Source: Leifsonia shinshuensis (GTDB taxonomy: Bacteria > Actinomycetota > Actinomycetes > Actinomycetales > Microbacteriaceae). Taken from it: a stretch of DNA of 64,000 bases. Positions 54,707 through 62,561 of the stretch are shown here, one piece after another. The DNA lies in assembly GCF_014217625.1 (NCBI RefSeq), contig NZ_CP043641.1, positions 3,844,001 through 3,908,000 on the forward strand, read 5' to 3'. The stretch's first letter is position 1; every line of letters starts with the position of its first letter. The position numbers and the translations under genes are program-made. The notes below the pieces were generated by a model. The model saw nothing but the letters and a program-made list of their open reading frames with translations. It was not told the DNA's origin and did not search any database.

Positions 54707-55351
54707 TCAGGCGCGCCCGCGGTGCTCGAGATGGAGCACCGCGGCCTGCGTGCGCCGCTCCAGGCCGAGCTTCGCCAGCAGCGAGCTCACGTAGTTCTTC
54801 ACCGTCTTCTCGGCCAGGCCGAGGCGTTCGGCGATCTGGCGGTTGGTGCGGCCGTCGGCGATCAGCGCGAGCACTTGCCGCTCGCGGAGGCCGAGCGACG
54901 CGAACCGCGGATCGTCCGCCGGCTCGCGCAGGGTCGCCGAGACGCGCTCGGCCATGCGCGGGTCGATGAGGCGCTTGCCGCGGTGCGCGGCCCGGATGTC
55001 CTCCAGCAGCGTGCTGGCGCGGATGTCCTTCACGACGTAGCCGTCCGCTCCCGCGATGATGGCGCTGCGCAGGGCGTCCTCGTCGTCGTACGCGGTGAGC
55101 ATCAGGCAGCGGATACCCGGCTCGCCCTGCTTGACCGCCCGGCAGACGTCGATGCCGCTGCCGTCGGGCAGCCGCACATCGAGCACGGCGACGTCGGGCC
55201 GCACGGCGAGGATCCTGGCCCGGGCCTGGCCGGCTGTGGCCGCCTCGCCGACGATCTCCATGTCGTCCTGGGCGTCGATCAGCGCGACAACGCCACGGCG
55301 GACGATCTCGTGGTCGTCGGCGAGGAAGACGCGGATCGGCGCCGGGCTCAT
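54707..55351 (-). CDS. devR: DevR/DosR-like response regulator (NarL family)
   Basis: Regulator of 214 aa closely resembling mycobacterial DosR. Receiver: acidic pair ADDHEIVRRG, phosphoacceptor D58 (VAVLDVRLPDGSG), and SGYVVKDI-like GADGYVVKDIRAS near 102. C-terminal LuxR-type HTH: LGLRERQVLALIADGRTNRQIAERLGLAEKTVKNYVSSLLAKLGLERRTQAA, including the K and N residues of KTVKNYV that contact the DosR box. ATGA overlap with devS. Nine DosR-like boxes surround it. Highly likely the master regulator of this region. Confidence 0.9.
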   Translation of the reverse strand: MSPAPIRVFLADDHEIVRRGVVALIDAQDDMEIVGEAATAGQARARILAVRPDVAVLDVRLPDGSGIDVCRAVKQGEPGIRCLMLTAYDDEDALRSAIIAGADGYVVKDIRASTLLEDIRAAHRGKRLIDPRMAERVSATLREPADDPRFASLGLRERQVLALIADGRTNRQIAERLGLAEKTVKNYVSSLLAKLGLERRTQAAVLHLEHRGRA

Positions 55352-57069
55352 CGGACCCTCTCGGCGGGCACGGGGAGCCGGAGGCGCAGGCGCGTCCCCT
55401 GCGGCGTCGACTCCACGCTCAGCACTCCGGCGCGGCGCTCGGCCCGCTCGGACAGGTTGGCCAGTCCGCTGCGCCTGCTCGTCTCGCCGATGCCGGCGCC
55501 GTCGTCGGCCACATCGACCGTGATCTCGTCCGCGGACGCCACGACGTCGACCGTGGCGGTGTCGGCGCCCGCGTGCCGGACCACGTTGGTGAGCCCCTCC
55601 CGCACGAACGCCGCCACATCGTCCGCGAGCGCGGCGTCCGACACCAGGTCGACGGGGCCCGAGAAGGAGACCGTCGCCGGCCGGGGGAGGCCCTCGCCGA
55701 CCTCCTGCACGATGTCGAGCAGCCGGTGCCGGAGGCTCCCGCCGGGTCCCTGCTGGTGCGACAGGGAGAAGATCGCGGTGCGGATCTGCGCGATCGCGTC
55801 GTCGAGCGAGTTCACCGTGCCGTCGATCCGGTCGGCCAGCCGGCCGGCGCCGAGCGCCGACTGCACGCTCTGCAGTTCGAGCCCGACTCCGAAGAGCTGC
55901 TGGATGACGTGGTCGTGCAGGTCCCGGGCGATACGCGCCCGGTCCTCCAGCAGCGCGACGCGCTCCCGGTCCGCGCGTGCCTCCGCGAGCTCCATCGCCA
56001 GGGCGGCCTGGCGCGAGAACGTGACGGCGCGTTCGAGTTCGAAGGCGGTGAAGGGCGCCTCGTCGCTCGCGCGCACGGCGATCAGCACCTCGGGCGACCC
56101 GGTCTTCCCGTCGAACGGGACGACCAGCGCGGGTCCCGGCTCGCCGCCGTCGGCGAGCGGATAGCCGCTCAACTCCTCCAGCCGGGTCGGCTGCCCTCCT
56201 TCGACGGCGCTGCGGACCCGATCGTTGTCCAGCAGCAGGCCGGCGTCCCCGACCGGGCCGTCGTTGCGTCCGAGCATCGGGGCGACCTCGTCCGCTTCAG
56301 CCGTCCCGAGGACGACGACCGAGCGCGCGCCCAGCAGCGCCGCGGCGCGGGAGGCGAATTCCTCGTGCGCCTCCGCGGCGTCGCTCCCCAGGATGCTGGC
56401 GGTCATCTCCGCGGCAGACGCGCTCCAGGCCTGGCGCGCGACGGTCTCCGCGTAGAGCCGCGCATTGTCGATCGCGAAGCCCGCGTTGGCGGCCAGCGCC
56501 TTGACGAGCTGCTCGTCGTCCTCCGTGAACCCGCCGGAGACGGGGTCGGTCAGGTAGAGGTTGCCGTAGACAGAGTCGCGGACAGTGATCGGGACGCCGA
56601 GGAACGCCGTCATCGGCGGGTGGCCCGCGGGGAAGCCGGAGGAGCGCGGGTCGTCGGCGATCGAGTCCAGGCGGATCGGGCGCGGGTCGTCGATGAGCGC
56701 GCCGAGCAGTCCGTGGCCCTCGGGGAGGTGCCCGATCCGGCTGACCACGTCGTCCGACATCCCGACGTGGATGAACTGCTCCAGCCCGCCGCCCTCGGCG
56801 ATCACCCCGAGCGCGCCGTACCGCGCCCCGACCAGCTCGACGGCGGCCTCGATGATCGTCCGCAGCACGACCGGCAGTTCGAGGTGCGACACCACCGCCC
56901 GGTTGGCGCGCACGAGCGCGCGCAACCGGCCCTGGGTGTCCAGCACCTTGCGCGCCTGCTCCACCAGCTCGCCGAGGGCGCGATCGAGTTCCGCCCGAGG
57001 CGCGTCGGGGAACGTGATCGGCTCATCGTCCGGGATGGCGGGCCTCCTCTCGGTGGCGGCAGCGCGCAA
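55348..57069 (-). CDS. devS: DevS/DosS-like GAF-domain redox/oxygen sensor kinase
   Basis: Kinase of 573 aa (mycobacterial DosS is 578). GAF-A at about 63-210 with RIGHLPEGHGLLGALIDDPRP and GFPAGHPPMTAFLGVPITVRD, in which H150 falls at the position of the DosS heme ligand H149. GAF-B at 225-365, HisKA_3 with phospho-acceptor H385 in ARDLHDHVIQQLFGVGLELQ, and HATPase_c (EGLTNVVRHAG, DVADDGAGIG). No TM helices. I infer a heme-based O2, NO or CO sensor. The start at 57069 is TTG without a clear ribosome site, so the true start is uncertain. Confidence 0.88.
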   Translation of the reverse strand: MRAAATERRPAIPDDEPITFPDAPRAELDRALGELVEQARKVLDTQGRLRALVRANRAVVSHLELPVVLRTIIEAAVELVGARYGALGVIAEGGGLEQFIHVGMSDDVVSRIGHLPEGHGLLGALIDDPRPIRLDSIADDPRSSGFPAGHPPMTAFLGVPITVRDSVYGNLYLTDPVSGGFTEDDEQLVKALAANAGFAIDNARLYAETVARQAWSASAAEMTASILGSDAAEAHEEFASRAAALLGARSVVVLGTAEADEVAPMLGRNDGPVGDAGLLLDNDRVRSAVEGGQPTRLEELSGYPLADGGEPGPALVVPFDGKTGSPEVLIAVRASDEAPFTAFELERAVTFSRQAALAMELAEARADRERVALLEDRARIARDLHDHVIQQLFGVGLELQSVQSALGAGRLADRIDGTVNSLDDAIAQIRTAIFSLSHQQGPGGSLRHRLLDIVQEVGEGLPRPATVSFSGPVDLVSDAALADDVAAFVREGLTNVVRHAGADTATVDVVASADEITVDVADDGAGIGETSRRSGLANLSERAERRAGVLSVESTPQGTRLRLRLPVPAERVR

Positions 57070-57099
57070 CGGGCCGCAGGCCGGAAACGCCGCGTGCCC

Positions 57100-57999
57100 T
57101 CACGCGCCGAGTGTAGCTTCCGGCGGCGTCGTGTACACCTGGGTGTCCTGGCCGACCACCACGGTCGGTGCGGCGAGGTCGAGCACGAGCCCGTGGGAGA
57201 CCGAGCCCAGCCAGGTGCGCTTCCAGCCGGTCAGCCGTCTGCTGCCGACGACCAGCATCGAGGCGTGCTCCGACTCGACCCGGAGGCCGGAGATCGGGTT
57301 CTGGCGAAGCAGGACGGAGCGCACGGCGACCCCGGGATGCAGCCCGTGCGCGGTACGAACATGGTCGTCGAGCAGCTCCTGCCGCTCGCTCTGCTGCGAG
57401 GTGACGAAGTCGTCGTCGGGGACCACGAGCGGCTGCTCGGACAGCGGGGCCACCCAGCAGTGCACGATCGTCAGCGGCTGCCCGAGGTCCTCGGCTTCGC
57501 GGGCCGCGAACTCCAGCGCGAGCCGCCCCACCTCGGAGCCGTCCACCCCCACCACGACGCCCGTCCGCGCCTCCGCGGCCTCCGCCTCCTCGACCGGGAC
57601 CACGGCCACGGGACCGGCAGCCGCGGTGGCGAGTCGCGATCCGAGCGACCAGCCGTACCGGACGCGTGGTCCGACCCGGTGCCGGGTGCCGACCACGACG
57701 AGCGTGTCGGAGCGCGTCTGCCCGCTCAGCACGTCGAGCGGATTGCCGACCAGGAGCTCCGCGGCGGACACGACGCCAGGATGCGATGCGTTCAGCTCCT
57801 CCGCCCGGGAGTCGAGCCGGTCCTCCTCCTGCTCGGTCGCCCGGTCGAGGGCGGCCGTGTCGCCGAGGTAGAGGGCGTCGTCGACGACGTCGAACAGCTC
57901 GATCGTCGACCCTCCCTCGCTAGCGCGGCGGAGCGCCCAGTCCAGCGCCGCCTCCGACCCCGTGGAGCCGTCCCAGCAGACCACCGTCCGATCGGTCAT
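57100..57999 (-). CDS. Tandem-domain universal stress protein
   Basis: Protein of 299 aa with two UspA domains. Starts TVVCWDGSTGSEAALDWALRRA; the first domain has the altered loop VVGTRHRVGPRVRYGWSLGSRLA, and the second has VVGSRRLTGWKRTWLGSVSHGLV. Closest in style to the protein at 53052. ATG 57999 preceded by aaagga. Sits just upstream of devS and downstream of the alcohol dehydrogenase on the same strand. Confidence 0.9.
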   Translation of the reverse strand: MTDRTVVCWDGSTGSEAALDWALRRASEGGSTIELFDVVDDALYLGDTAALDRATEQEEDRLDSRAEELNASHPGVVSAAELLVGNPLDVLSGQTRSDTLVVVGTRHRVGPRVRYGWSLGSRLATAAAGPVAVVPVEEAEAAEARTGVVVGVDGSEVGRLALEFAAREAEDLGQPLTIVHCWVAPLSEQPLVVPDDDFVTSQQSERQELLDDHVRTAHGLHPGVAVRSVLLRQNPISGLRVESEHASMLVVGSRRLTGWKRTWLGSVSHGLVLDLAAPTVVVGQDTQVYTTPPEATLGA

Positions 58000-58012
58000 C
58001 GTCCGTTTCCTT

Positions 58013-59014
58013 TCACGAGGCGACCCGCAGGACCAGCGAGCCGCCGGCCGTGCCCCGTCGCAGATCATCGATGGCGCCGGCCAGCCCGTCGAACGGGACG
58101 GCCGTCACCGTCGGACGGAGCCGGAGGTTGCGGGCGAGAGCGAGGAACCGCGCGCCGTCCTCCCGGGTGTTCGCCGTCACGGTGCGGAGGTCGCGTTCGC
58201 GGAACAGCGACTCGGTGTACGACAGCGGCGGGAGGTCGGACATCTCGATGCCCGCGAGGACGACCGTCCCGCCGCTCGCCGTGGCGCGCAGCGCGACCGG
58301 GACGAGACCACCGGCCGGCGCGAACACGATGGCGGAGTCCAGCGGCTCGGGCGGCTCCTCGTCCTCCTCGCCGACGAAGTCCGCGCCCAGCTTCTGCGCG
58401 AGGGCACGGTTCTGCACGCCGCGCGTCATCGCGAACACGCGAGCGCCCTCGGCCATCGCGAGCTGCGCTGTCACGTGCGCGCTCGACCCGAAGCCGTAGA
58501 TGCCGAGAATGCCGCCCGGCGGCAGCTGCGCCCGCCGGAGCGCGCGGTAGCCGATGATGCCGGCGCAGAGCAGGGGAGCGGTCTCCAGCGCGTCGGCGTC
58601 CGCCGCGATCGGATAGACGTAGGCGGCCGGAGCGACCAGGTACTCGGCGAAACCGCCGTCCGCGTCCCAGCCGGTGTACTCCGAGAACGGGCACAGGTTC
58701 TCGGCTCCCCGGCGGCAGAAGACGCACTCACCGCACGTCCGCCGCAGCCAGGCGACGCCGACGCGGGCTCCCGGCTCCAGCGACGTCACAGCGTCGCCGA
58801 TGTCGACAACGGTGCCGATCGCCTGGTGGCCGGGCGTCACCCGCGCCCGGTGCACGGGGATCTCGTGGTCGATCACGTGGAGGTCGGTGCGGCAGATCCC
58901 GCACACTTCGACTTCGACCAGGACCTCGTCCGGGCCGGGCTCCGGCACCGTCGCCGCGACCAGCTCCAGGCCCCCGCTCGTCCCCGTGGTGCGCCACGCC
59001 CTCATCACCGCCAT
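58013..59014 (-). CDS. Zinc-dependent alcohol dehydrogenase
   Basis: MDR-family dehydrogenase of 333 aa. Catalytic zinc ligands in VCGICRTDLH and TPGHQAIG, structural zinc cysteines in CGECVFCRRGAENLCPF, and a Rossmann motif GILGIYGFGSSAHVTAQLAMAEG (GxGxxA-like with FGSS). Resembles AdhA-type enzymes found in dormancy loci. ATG 59014 (MAVMRAWR) fits the family start. Preceded by two DosR-like boxes shared with the divergent stress protein. Predicted to balance NAD(H) during hypoxia; the substrate is not known. Confidence 0.9.
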   Translation of the reverse strand: MAVMRAWRTTGTSGGLELVAATVPEPGPDEVLVEVEVCGICRTDLHVIDHEIPVHRARVTPGHQAIGTVVDIGDAVTSLEPGARVGVAWLRRTCGECVFCRRGAENLCPFSEYTGWDADGGFAEYLVAPAAYVYPIAADADALETAPLLCAGIIGYRALRRAQLPPGGILGIYGFGSSAHVTAQLAMAEGARVFAMTRGVQNRALAQKLGADFVGEEDEEPPEPLDSAIVFAPAGGLVPVALRATASGGTVVLAGIEMSDLPPLSYTESLFRERDLRTVTANTREDGARFLALARNLRLRPTVTAVPFDGLAGAIDDLRRGTAGGSLVLRVAS

Positions 59015-59066
59015 GTCCCGCCTCCCGTTCCGTCTCCGAGTCAAGTTCAGGTCCCGACCCGCGGGC

Positions 59067-59080
59067 GGGCCGAAGGTCCC
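59067..59080. promoter_or_regulatory. DosR-like box 1 in the adh/usp divergent region
   Basis: GGGCCGAAGGTCCC, identical to the box at 51525. Start-to-start distance to the next box is 16 bp. Confidence 0.65.
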
Positions 59081-59082
59081 AC

Positions 59083-59096
59083 GGGACCTATGGCCC
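59083..59096. promoter_or_regulatory. DosR-like box 2 in the adh/usp divergent region
   Basis: GGGACCTATGGCCC in opposite orientation to box 1. Paired boxes are a feature of strongly induced DosR targets in mycobacteria. Confidence 0.6.
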
Positions 59097-59143
59097 TGCG
59101 AGCCGGCGGACCGGGTGATCAGACTGCACACGGAGGTGCCCCC

Positions 59144-60055
59144 ATGGAGATCCGCAGGTACATCGTCGGCGTCGACGGCTCGGTGCCGGCCCGCGCCGCC
59201 ATCCGCTGGGCGCTCGCGGGGGCACGCGAGCGCGGCGTCGGCGTGACCCTGGTGCACGTCGCCGACGACGAGTGGGGCGCCGTGGGCTCGCGGCTCATCG
59301 AGGAGGTGGACCAGGACGCCGGGAAGCGCCTCGACGAGGAGCTCGACTACGCCCGCTCGCTCGGGACGGGGGTGCCGGTCGGCGGGGAGGTCCGGCTCGG
59401 CAGCCCGATGGCGGAGCTCGCGTCGTACAGCGATCCGGGGACGATGATCGTCGTCGGCACCCACAAGACCGGCTTCCACTACGGGCGGGCGTTCGGCTCG
59501 CGCAGCCTTCAGCTCGCGAACCTCGCAACGGGCCCGGTCGCGATCGTGCCGGAGGCGGCCTCGCGGATGCGCCGCGGCGTGATCGTCGGCGTCGACGACA
59601 CACCGGCGGGGGAGGCGGCGGTCGACCTGGCGGCGGACCTGGCCTGCGACCACCACTGCGAGCTGATGACCGTCCGCTCGTCCGAGGCGCACGTCCCCTT
59701 CGACGTCGAGGACGGCGATGAACGCCGCGACTGGCAGCTGCGCAGGGACGACGAGGCGCGGGGCGTCCTCGCGTCGGCCGTCTCGCGCGCGCGGGCGCGC
59801 CAGTCAGGCATCGTCATCCGCAGCCGTGTGGTGCGCCGGCCGGCGGGGGCCGCCCTCAACGAACTGGCCCGCAGCGCGGAGCTCCTCGTGATCGGGGACT
59901 CGCGCCGGGCGCACGCGCAGCTCGGCAGCCTCGGCGCTGTCGCGTACGACGTGCTGCTCAACCTGTCCTCGCCGACGATCGTGGTGCACGCCCCGACCGC
60001 CGAGGTGCGGCGGGAGCAGTCGAGGACGGAAGGAGAGAGCCATGTCATCGGATGA
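59144..60055 (+). CDS. Tandem-domain universal stress protein
   Basis: Protein of 303 aa with two UspA domains: YIVGVDGSVPARAAIRWALAGA and, in the second, GVIVGVDDTPAGEAAVDLAADL. The first ATP-loop is VVGTHKTGFHYGRAFGSRSLQL; the second is VIGDSRRAHAQLGSLGAVAYDVL, both divergent from G-2x-G-9x-G-S. ATG 59144 follows ggaggtgcccc. The stop overlaps the pyridoxamine-oxidase-like gene by 14 bp. Confidence 0.9.
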   Translation: MEIRRYIVGVDGSVPARAAIRWALAGARERGVGVTLVHVADDEWGAVGSRLIEEVDQDAGKRLDEELDYARSLGTGVPVGGEVRLGSPMAELASYSDPGTMIVVGTHKTGFHYGRAFGSRSLQLANLATGPVAIVPEAASRMRRGVIVGVDDTPAGEAAVDLAADLACDHHCELMTVRSSEAHVPFDVEDGDERRDWQLRRDDEARGVLASAVSRARARQSGIVIRSRVVRRPAGAALNELARSAELLVIGDSRRAHAQLGSLGAVAYDVLLNLSSPTIVVHAPTAEVRREQSRTEGESHVIG

Positions 60056-60461
60056 ACCGGTCCAGGTGCTGGACCGCGACGAGTGCCGGGAGGTCTTGAA
60101 GGCCGGGATGGTCGGCCGGCTGGCGACGGCCGTTGGCGGAGAGCCGGACATCTACCCGGTCAACTTCTACTCCGACGGGTCGAGCATCCTGATCAGGACG
60201 GCCCCCGGCACCAAGCTGCTGGAGCTGACGGTGCACGACACGGTGGCGTTCGAGACGGACGGCTGGACCGACGAAGAGGCCTGGAGCGTCGTCGTGCACG
60301 GTCGGGCCAGGCAGCTGGACCACCAGGCCGAGATCGACGAGGCGGACAAGGCGCCATTGCAGCCCTGGATCCCCACCCTCAAGTACCGCTACGTTCACAT
60401 CGACATCGACTCGATGTCCGGCAGGAAGTTCCGGCGCGAGCCGGAGCCCGAACGCTGGTGA
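60042..60461 (+). CDS. Pyridoxamine 5'-phosphate oxidase-like FMN-binding protein
   Basis: Split-barrel protein of 139 aa: LDRDECREVLKAGMVGRLATAVGGEPDIYPVNFYSDGSSILIRT, with the RLAT and PVN positions usual for FMN or F420 split-barrel proteins, and VVVHGRARQL in the middle. Similar small proteins belong to the mycobacterial DosR regulon. Overlaps the upstream stress protein gene, so cotranscribed. Cofactor (FMN, F420 or heme) cannot be told. Confidence 0.85.
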   Translation: MSSDEPVQVLDRDECREVLKAGMVGRLATAVGGEPDIYPVNFYSDGSSILIRTAPGTKLLELTVHDTVAFETDGWTDEEAWSVVVHGRARQLDHQAEIDEADKAPLQPWIPTLKYRYVHIDIDSMSGRKFRREPEPERW

Positions 60462-60486
60462 GCCGCGGCACGGAAGGAAGCGCATC

Positions 60487-60948
60487 ATGACAGACGAGCC
60501 ACTCACGGACGAGTCAGAGGACCGTATCCACCCCGGCGGCCGCATCGTCGTCGGGATCGACGGCTCGGCGGAGTCGCTGGCGGCGCTCCGCCGCGGCGCC
60601 CGCATGGCCGAACGGCTCGGCTGCAGCCTGGTCGGCGTGACGGTGTGGGAGTACCCGCCGTCGTGGCCCGGCTACGTGATGGGCGGCTGGGATCCCGAGC
60701 GGGACGCGCGCACCATCGCCGACGACGCGGTGCGCGAGGTCTGGGGCGGCACGGCGCCGTCGTGGTACTCGACGGTGATCCGCTCCGGGTCGGCCGCCCG
60801 CCAGCTGATCGCCGAGGCGGAGGACGCCGAGATGCTGATCGTGGGAAGCCGCGGCCTCGGCGGGTTCACCGGGTTGCTGCTGGGATCGGTGTCTCGGTCG
60901 GTGGTGGAGCACGCGGACTGTCCGGTGCTCGTGATCCACGGATCGTGA
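60487..60948 (+). CDS. Single-domain universal stress protein
   Basis: Protein of 153 aa, one UspA domain: IVVGIDGSAESLAALRRGARMAERL near residue 18 and the canonical ATP-binding loop IVGSRGLGGFTGLLLGSVSRSVVEHADCPVLVI. It is the only single-domain member in the window and the one with the cleanest G-2x-G-9x-G-S motif. 25 bp after the pyridoxamine-oxidase-like gene, so part of the three-gene operon from 59144. Confidence 0.92.
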   Translation: MTDEPLTDESEDRIHPGGRIVVGIDGSAESLAALRRGARMAERLGCSLVGVTVWEYPPSWPGYVMGGWDPERDARTIADDAVREVWGGTAPSWYSTVIRSGSAARQLIAEAEDAEMLIVGSRGLGGFTGLLLGSVSRSVVEHADCPVLVIHGS

Positions 60949-60975
60949 TCGGCGGCCTCTGAGCGGCGACCCCGC

Positions 60976-61530
60976 TCAGACCGCGGCCGTCGCCCTCAGC
61001 GCGGCGCCGATCGTGCGGCCCCATTCGCGGGCGTCGTCGAGCTGCCCGGCCTCCAGTGCACTGTCCTTGTCCACCAGGAAGCTGTGCTTCGCGAGCAGCC
61101 GGTGCGACCCGAGCCTGCGCAGGCGCTTGTCGATGGCGACGGCTGCCGAGCCGCTGAAGATCTCCGTCATATCGGCGCGCGTGTCGAATGCGGCGAAACG
61201 TGGGGGCACGTCGCCGCAGGTCTCCAGCCACTCGCGCACGCCGATGCCCTCGGCGTCGGGTTCGAGGGTGAGCCGGCGCGCGGGGTCGTCGCCCCACTTC
61301 GCCGCCTCGACCCGGGTGGAGGGCCGGCTGAGCGAATGGACGTGCGTCGGGGCGCCGACGAGCAGGAGGTCCGCCTCCGGGAAGGCCTCCGGCGCGTCCT
61401 TGACCTTGATGAGAGTCACCGACGCGAACGGCCTCAGTCCGTCCGCGACGGCCTCGGCCACCCGGCGGGTGCTCCCGAACATGGACTCGTAGACGATGGC
61501 CGCGCGCGCGGCCGGTGCGGTGTCGTTCAT
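60976..61530 (-). CDS. Flavodoxin domain protein
   Basis: Protein of 184 aa. FMN phosphate loop AIVYESMFGSTRRVAEAVADGL near residue 10 and second flavin region LLLVGAPTHVHSLSRPSTR near 60. Longer than simple flavodoxins, with a C-terminal helical extension. ATG 61530 (MNDTAPAARAAIVYES) is chosen. Divergent from a stress protein with a pair of DosR-like boxes between. Likely an electron carrier used at low oxygen. Confidence 0.85.
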   Translation of the reverse strand: MNDTAPAARAAIVYESMFGSTRRVAEAVADGLRPFASVTLIKVKDAPEAFPEADLLLVGAPTHVHSLSRPSTRVEAAKWGDDPARRLTLEPDAEGIGVREWLETCGDVPPRFAAFDTRADMTEIFSGSAAVAIDKRLRRLGSHRLLAKHSFLVDKDSALEAGQLDDAREWGRTIGAALRATAAV

Positions 61531-61565
61531 GCCGACACCCTCGCGTCCGTCGCGCACCGCAGGGA

Positions 61566-61579
61566 GGGCCGAAAGTCAC
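61566..61579. promoter_or_regulatory. DosR-like box 1 in the flavodoxin/usp divergent region
   Basis: GGGCCGAAAGTCAC (reverse strand GTGACTTTCGGCCC). Confidence 0.6.
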
Positions 61580-61581
61580 GC

Positions 61582-61595
61582 GGGACTTTCGGCAC
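61582..61595. promoter_or_regulatory. DosR-like box 2 in the flavodoxin/usp divergent region
   Basis: GGGACTTTCGGCAC; 16 bp start-to-start from box 1 and in inverse orientation, the same geometry as the pair at 59067/59083. Confidence 0.65.
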
Positions 61596-61652
61596 TGGGG
61601 AGGAGGCGGCGCGACTGCGAGGCTCGAGCCGTTCGAGTGGCGGGAGGACGCG

Positions 61653-62561
61653 ATGACGAACACCATCATGGTCGGGGTCGACGGCAAGGCCGAACACCGG
61701 GCGGCTCTGGAGTGGGCGGCACGCCGCGCGGCGCGCGACGGCGCGCGCCTGGAGATCGTCTTCGTGCTGGAGCGCTCCTGGGGCGACGGGGCGGATGCCC
61801 CCGGCGATCTGCTCGTCCTGGCGGCGAAGTCCCTGCTGGCGACCGAGCGGGAGGCCGCCCTCCGCGCTGCTGAGGCCGCATCGGCCCGGGTGCCCGCGCT
61901 GACCGGGCCGGAGCCGTCGCCAGGGCTGCATCCGCTCCTGGAGGTCGGCACGCGGTACCTGTACGGTCACGTCGGCGCCGAGCTGGCGTCGGCGTCCCGG
62001 GACGCCGACCTCCTCGTGGTGGGCGCCCGGTCGCGCTCGGAGCGCGACCGCGGCTTCGCCGGCTCGCTGCACCTCCGCGTCGCCGCGACCGCGGGCTGCT
62101 CGGTCGCCGTGGTGCCGCACGGCTGGACGGGCACAGGAGTGGGCGTCGTGGCCGGTGTCGACGGAAAAGCGCCCGCCGAGGCCGCCGTCGCGTTCGCGGC
62201 GGACGAGGCCGCGGCGCTCGGCGAGCCGCTGCGCCTCGTCTGCGTCGGCTACACCGCCAACCCGCTGCTCGCCGGCCTCGTGCCCGAGGTGTCGCTCGAC
62301 GACCGGAGGCAGCGGATCGTGGCGGCAGCGGCCGAGAGCGCACGCGGGCTCCGCCCGGACATCGACGTCCGCGCCGACGTGATCGAGGCGGCGCCCGCGC
62401 GGGGCTTGGTCGAAGCGGCGGAAGGCCGCAGAATGCTGATCGTGGGAACCCGCGATCGCCACGGCGCCAAGCGCATCATGCTCGGCTCGGTCGGCCACGA
62501 CGTGCTGCTGAACGTCCACGTGCCCGTCGTGATCGCGCGAGCGCACGGCGAGGCCGAGTGA
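61653..62561 (+). CDS. Tandem-domain universal stress protein
   Basis: Protein of 302 aa with two UspA domains: IMVGVDGKAEHRAALEWAARRA and VVAGVDGKAPAEAAVAFAADEA. ATP-loops VVGARSRSERDRGFAGSLHLRV and IVGTRDRHGAKRIMLGSVGHDVL. ATG 61653 follows ggagga. Its stop overlaps the start of the P-type ATPase as GTGA, so the two are coupled and presumably share the DosR-like promoter. Confidence 0.9.
   Translation: MTNTIMVGVDGKAEHRAALEWAARRAARDGARLEIVFVLERSWGDGADAPGDLLVLAAKSLLATEREAALRAAEAASARVPALTGPEPSPGLHPLLEVGTRYLYGHVGAELASASRDADLLVVGARSRSERDRGFAGSLHLRVAATAGCSVAVVPHGWTGTGVGVVAGVDGKAPAEAAVAFAADEAAALGEPLRLVCVGYTANPLLAGLVPEVSLDDRRQRIVAAAAESARGLRPDIDVRADVIEAAPARGLVEAAEGRRMLIVGTRDRHGAKRIMLGSVGHDVLLNVHVPVVIARAHGEAE

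Noticed and set aside
57071..57084. GGGCCGCAGGCCGG as a tenth DosR-like box before devS
   Set aside because: The GGTCCC half is lost and the site resembles general GC-rich sequence; too weak to include.
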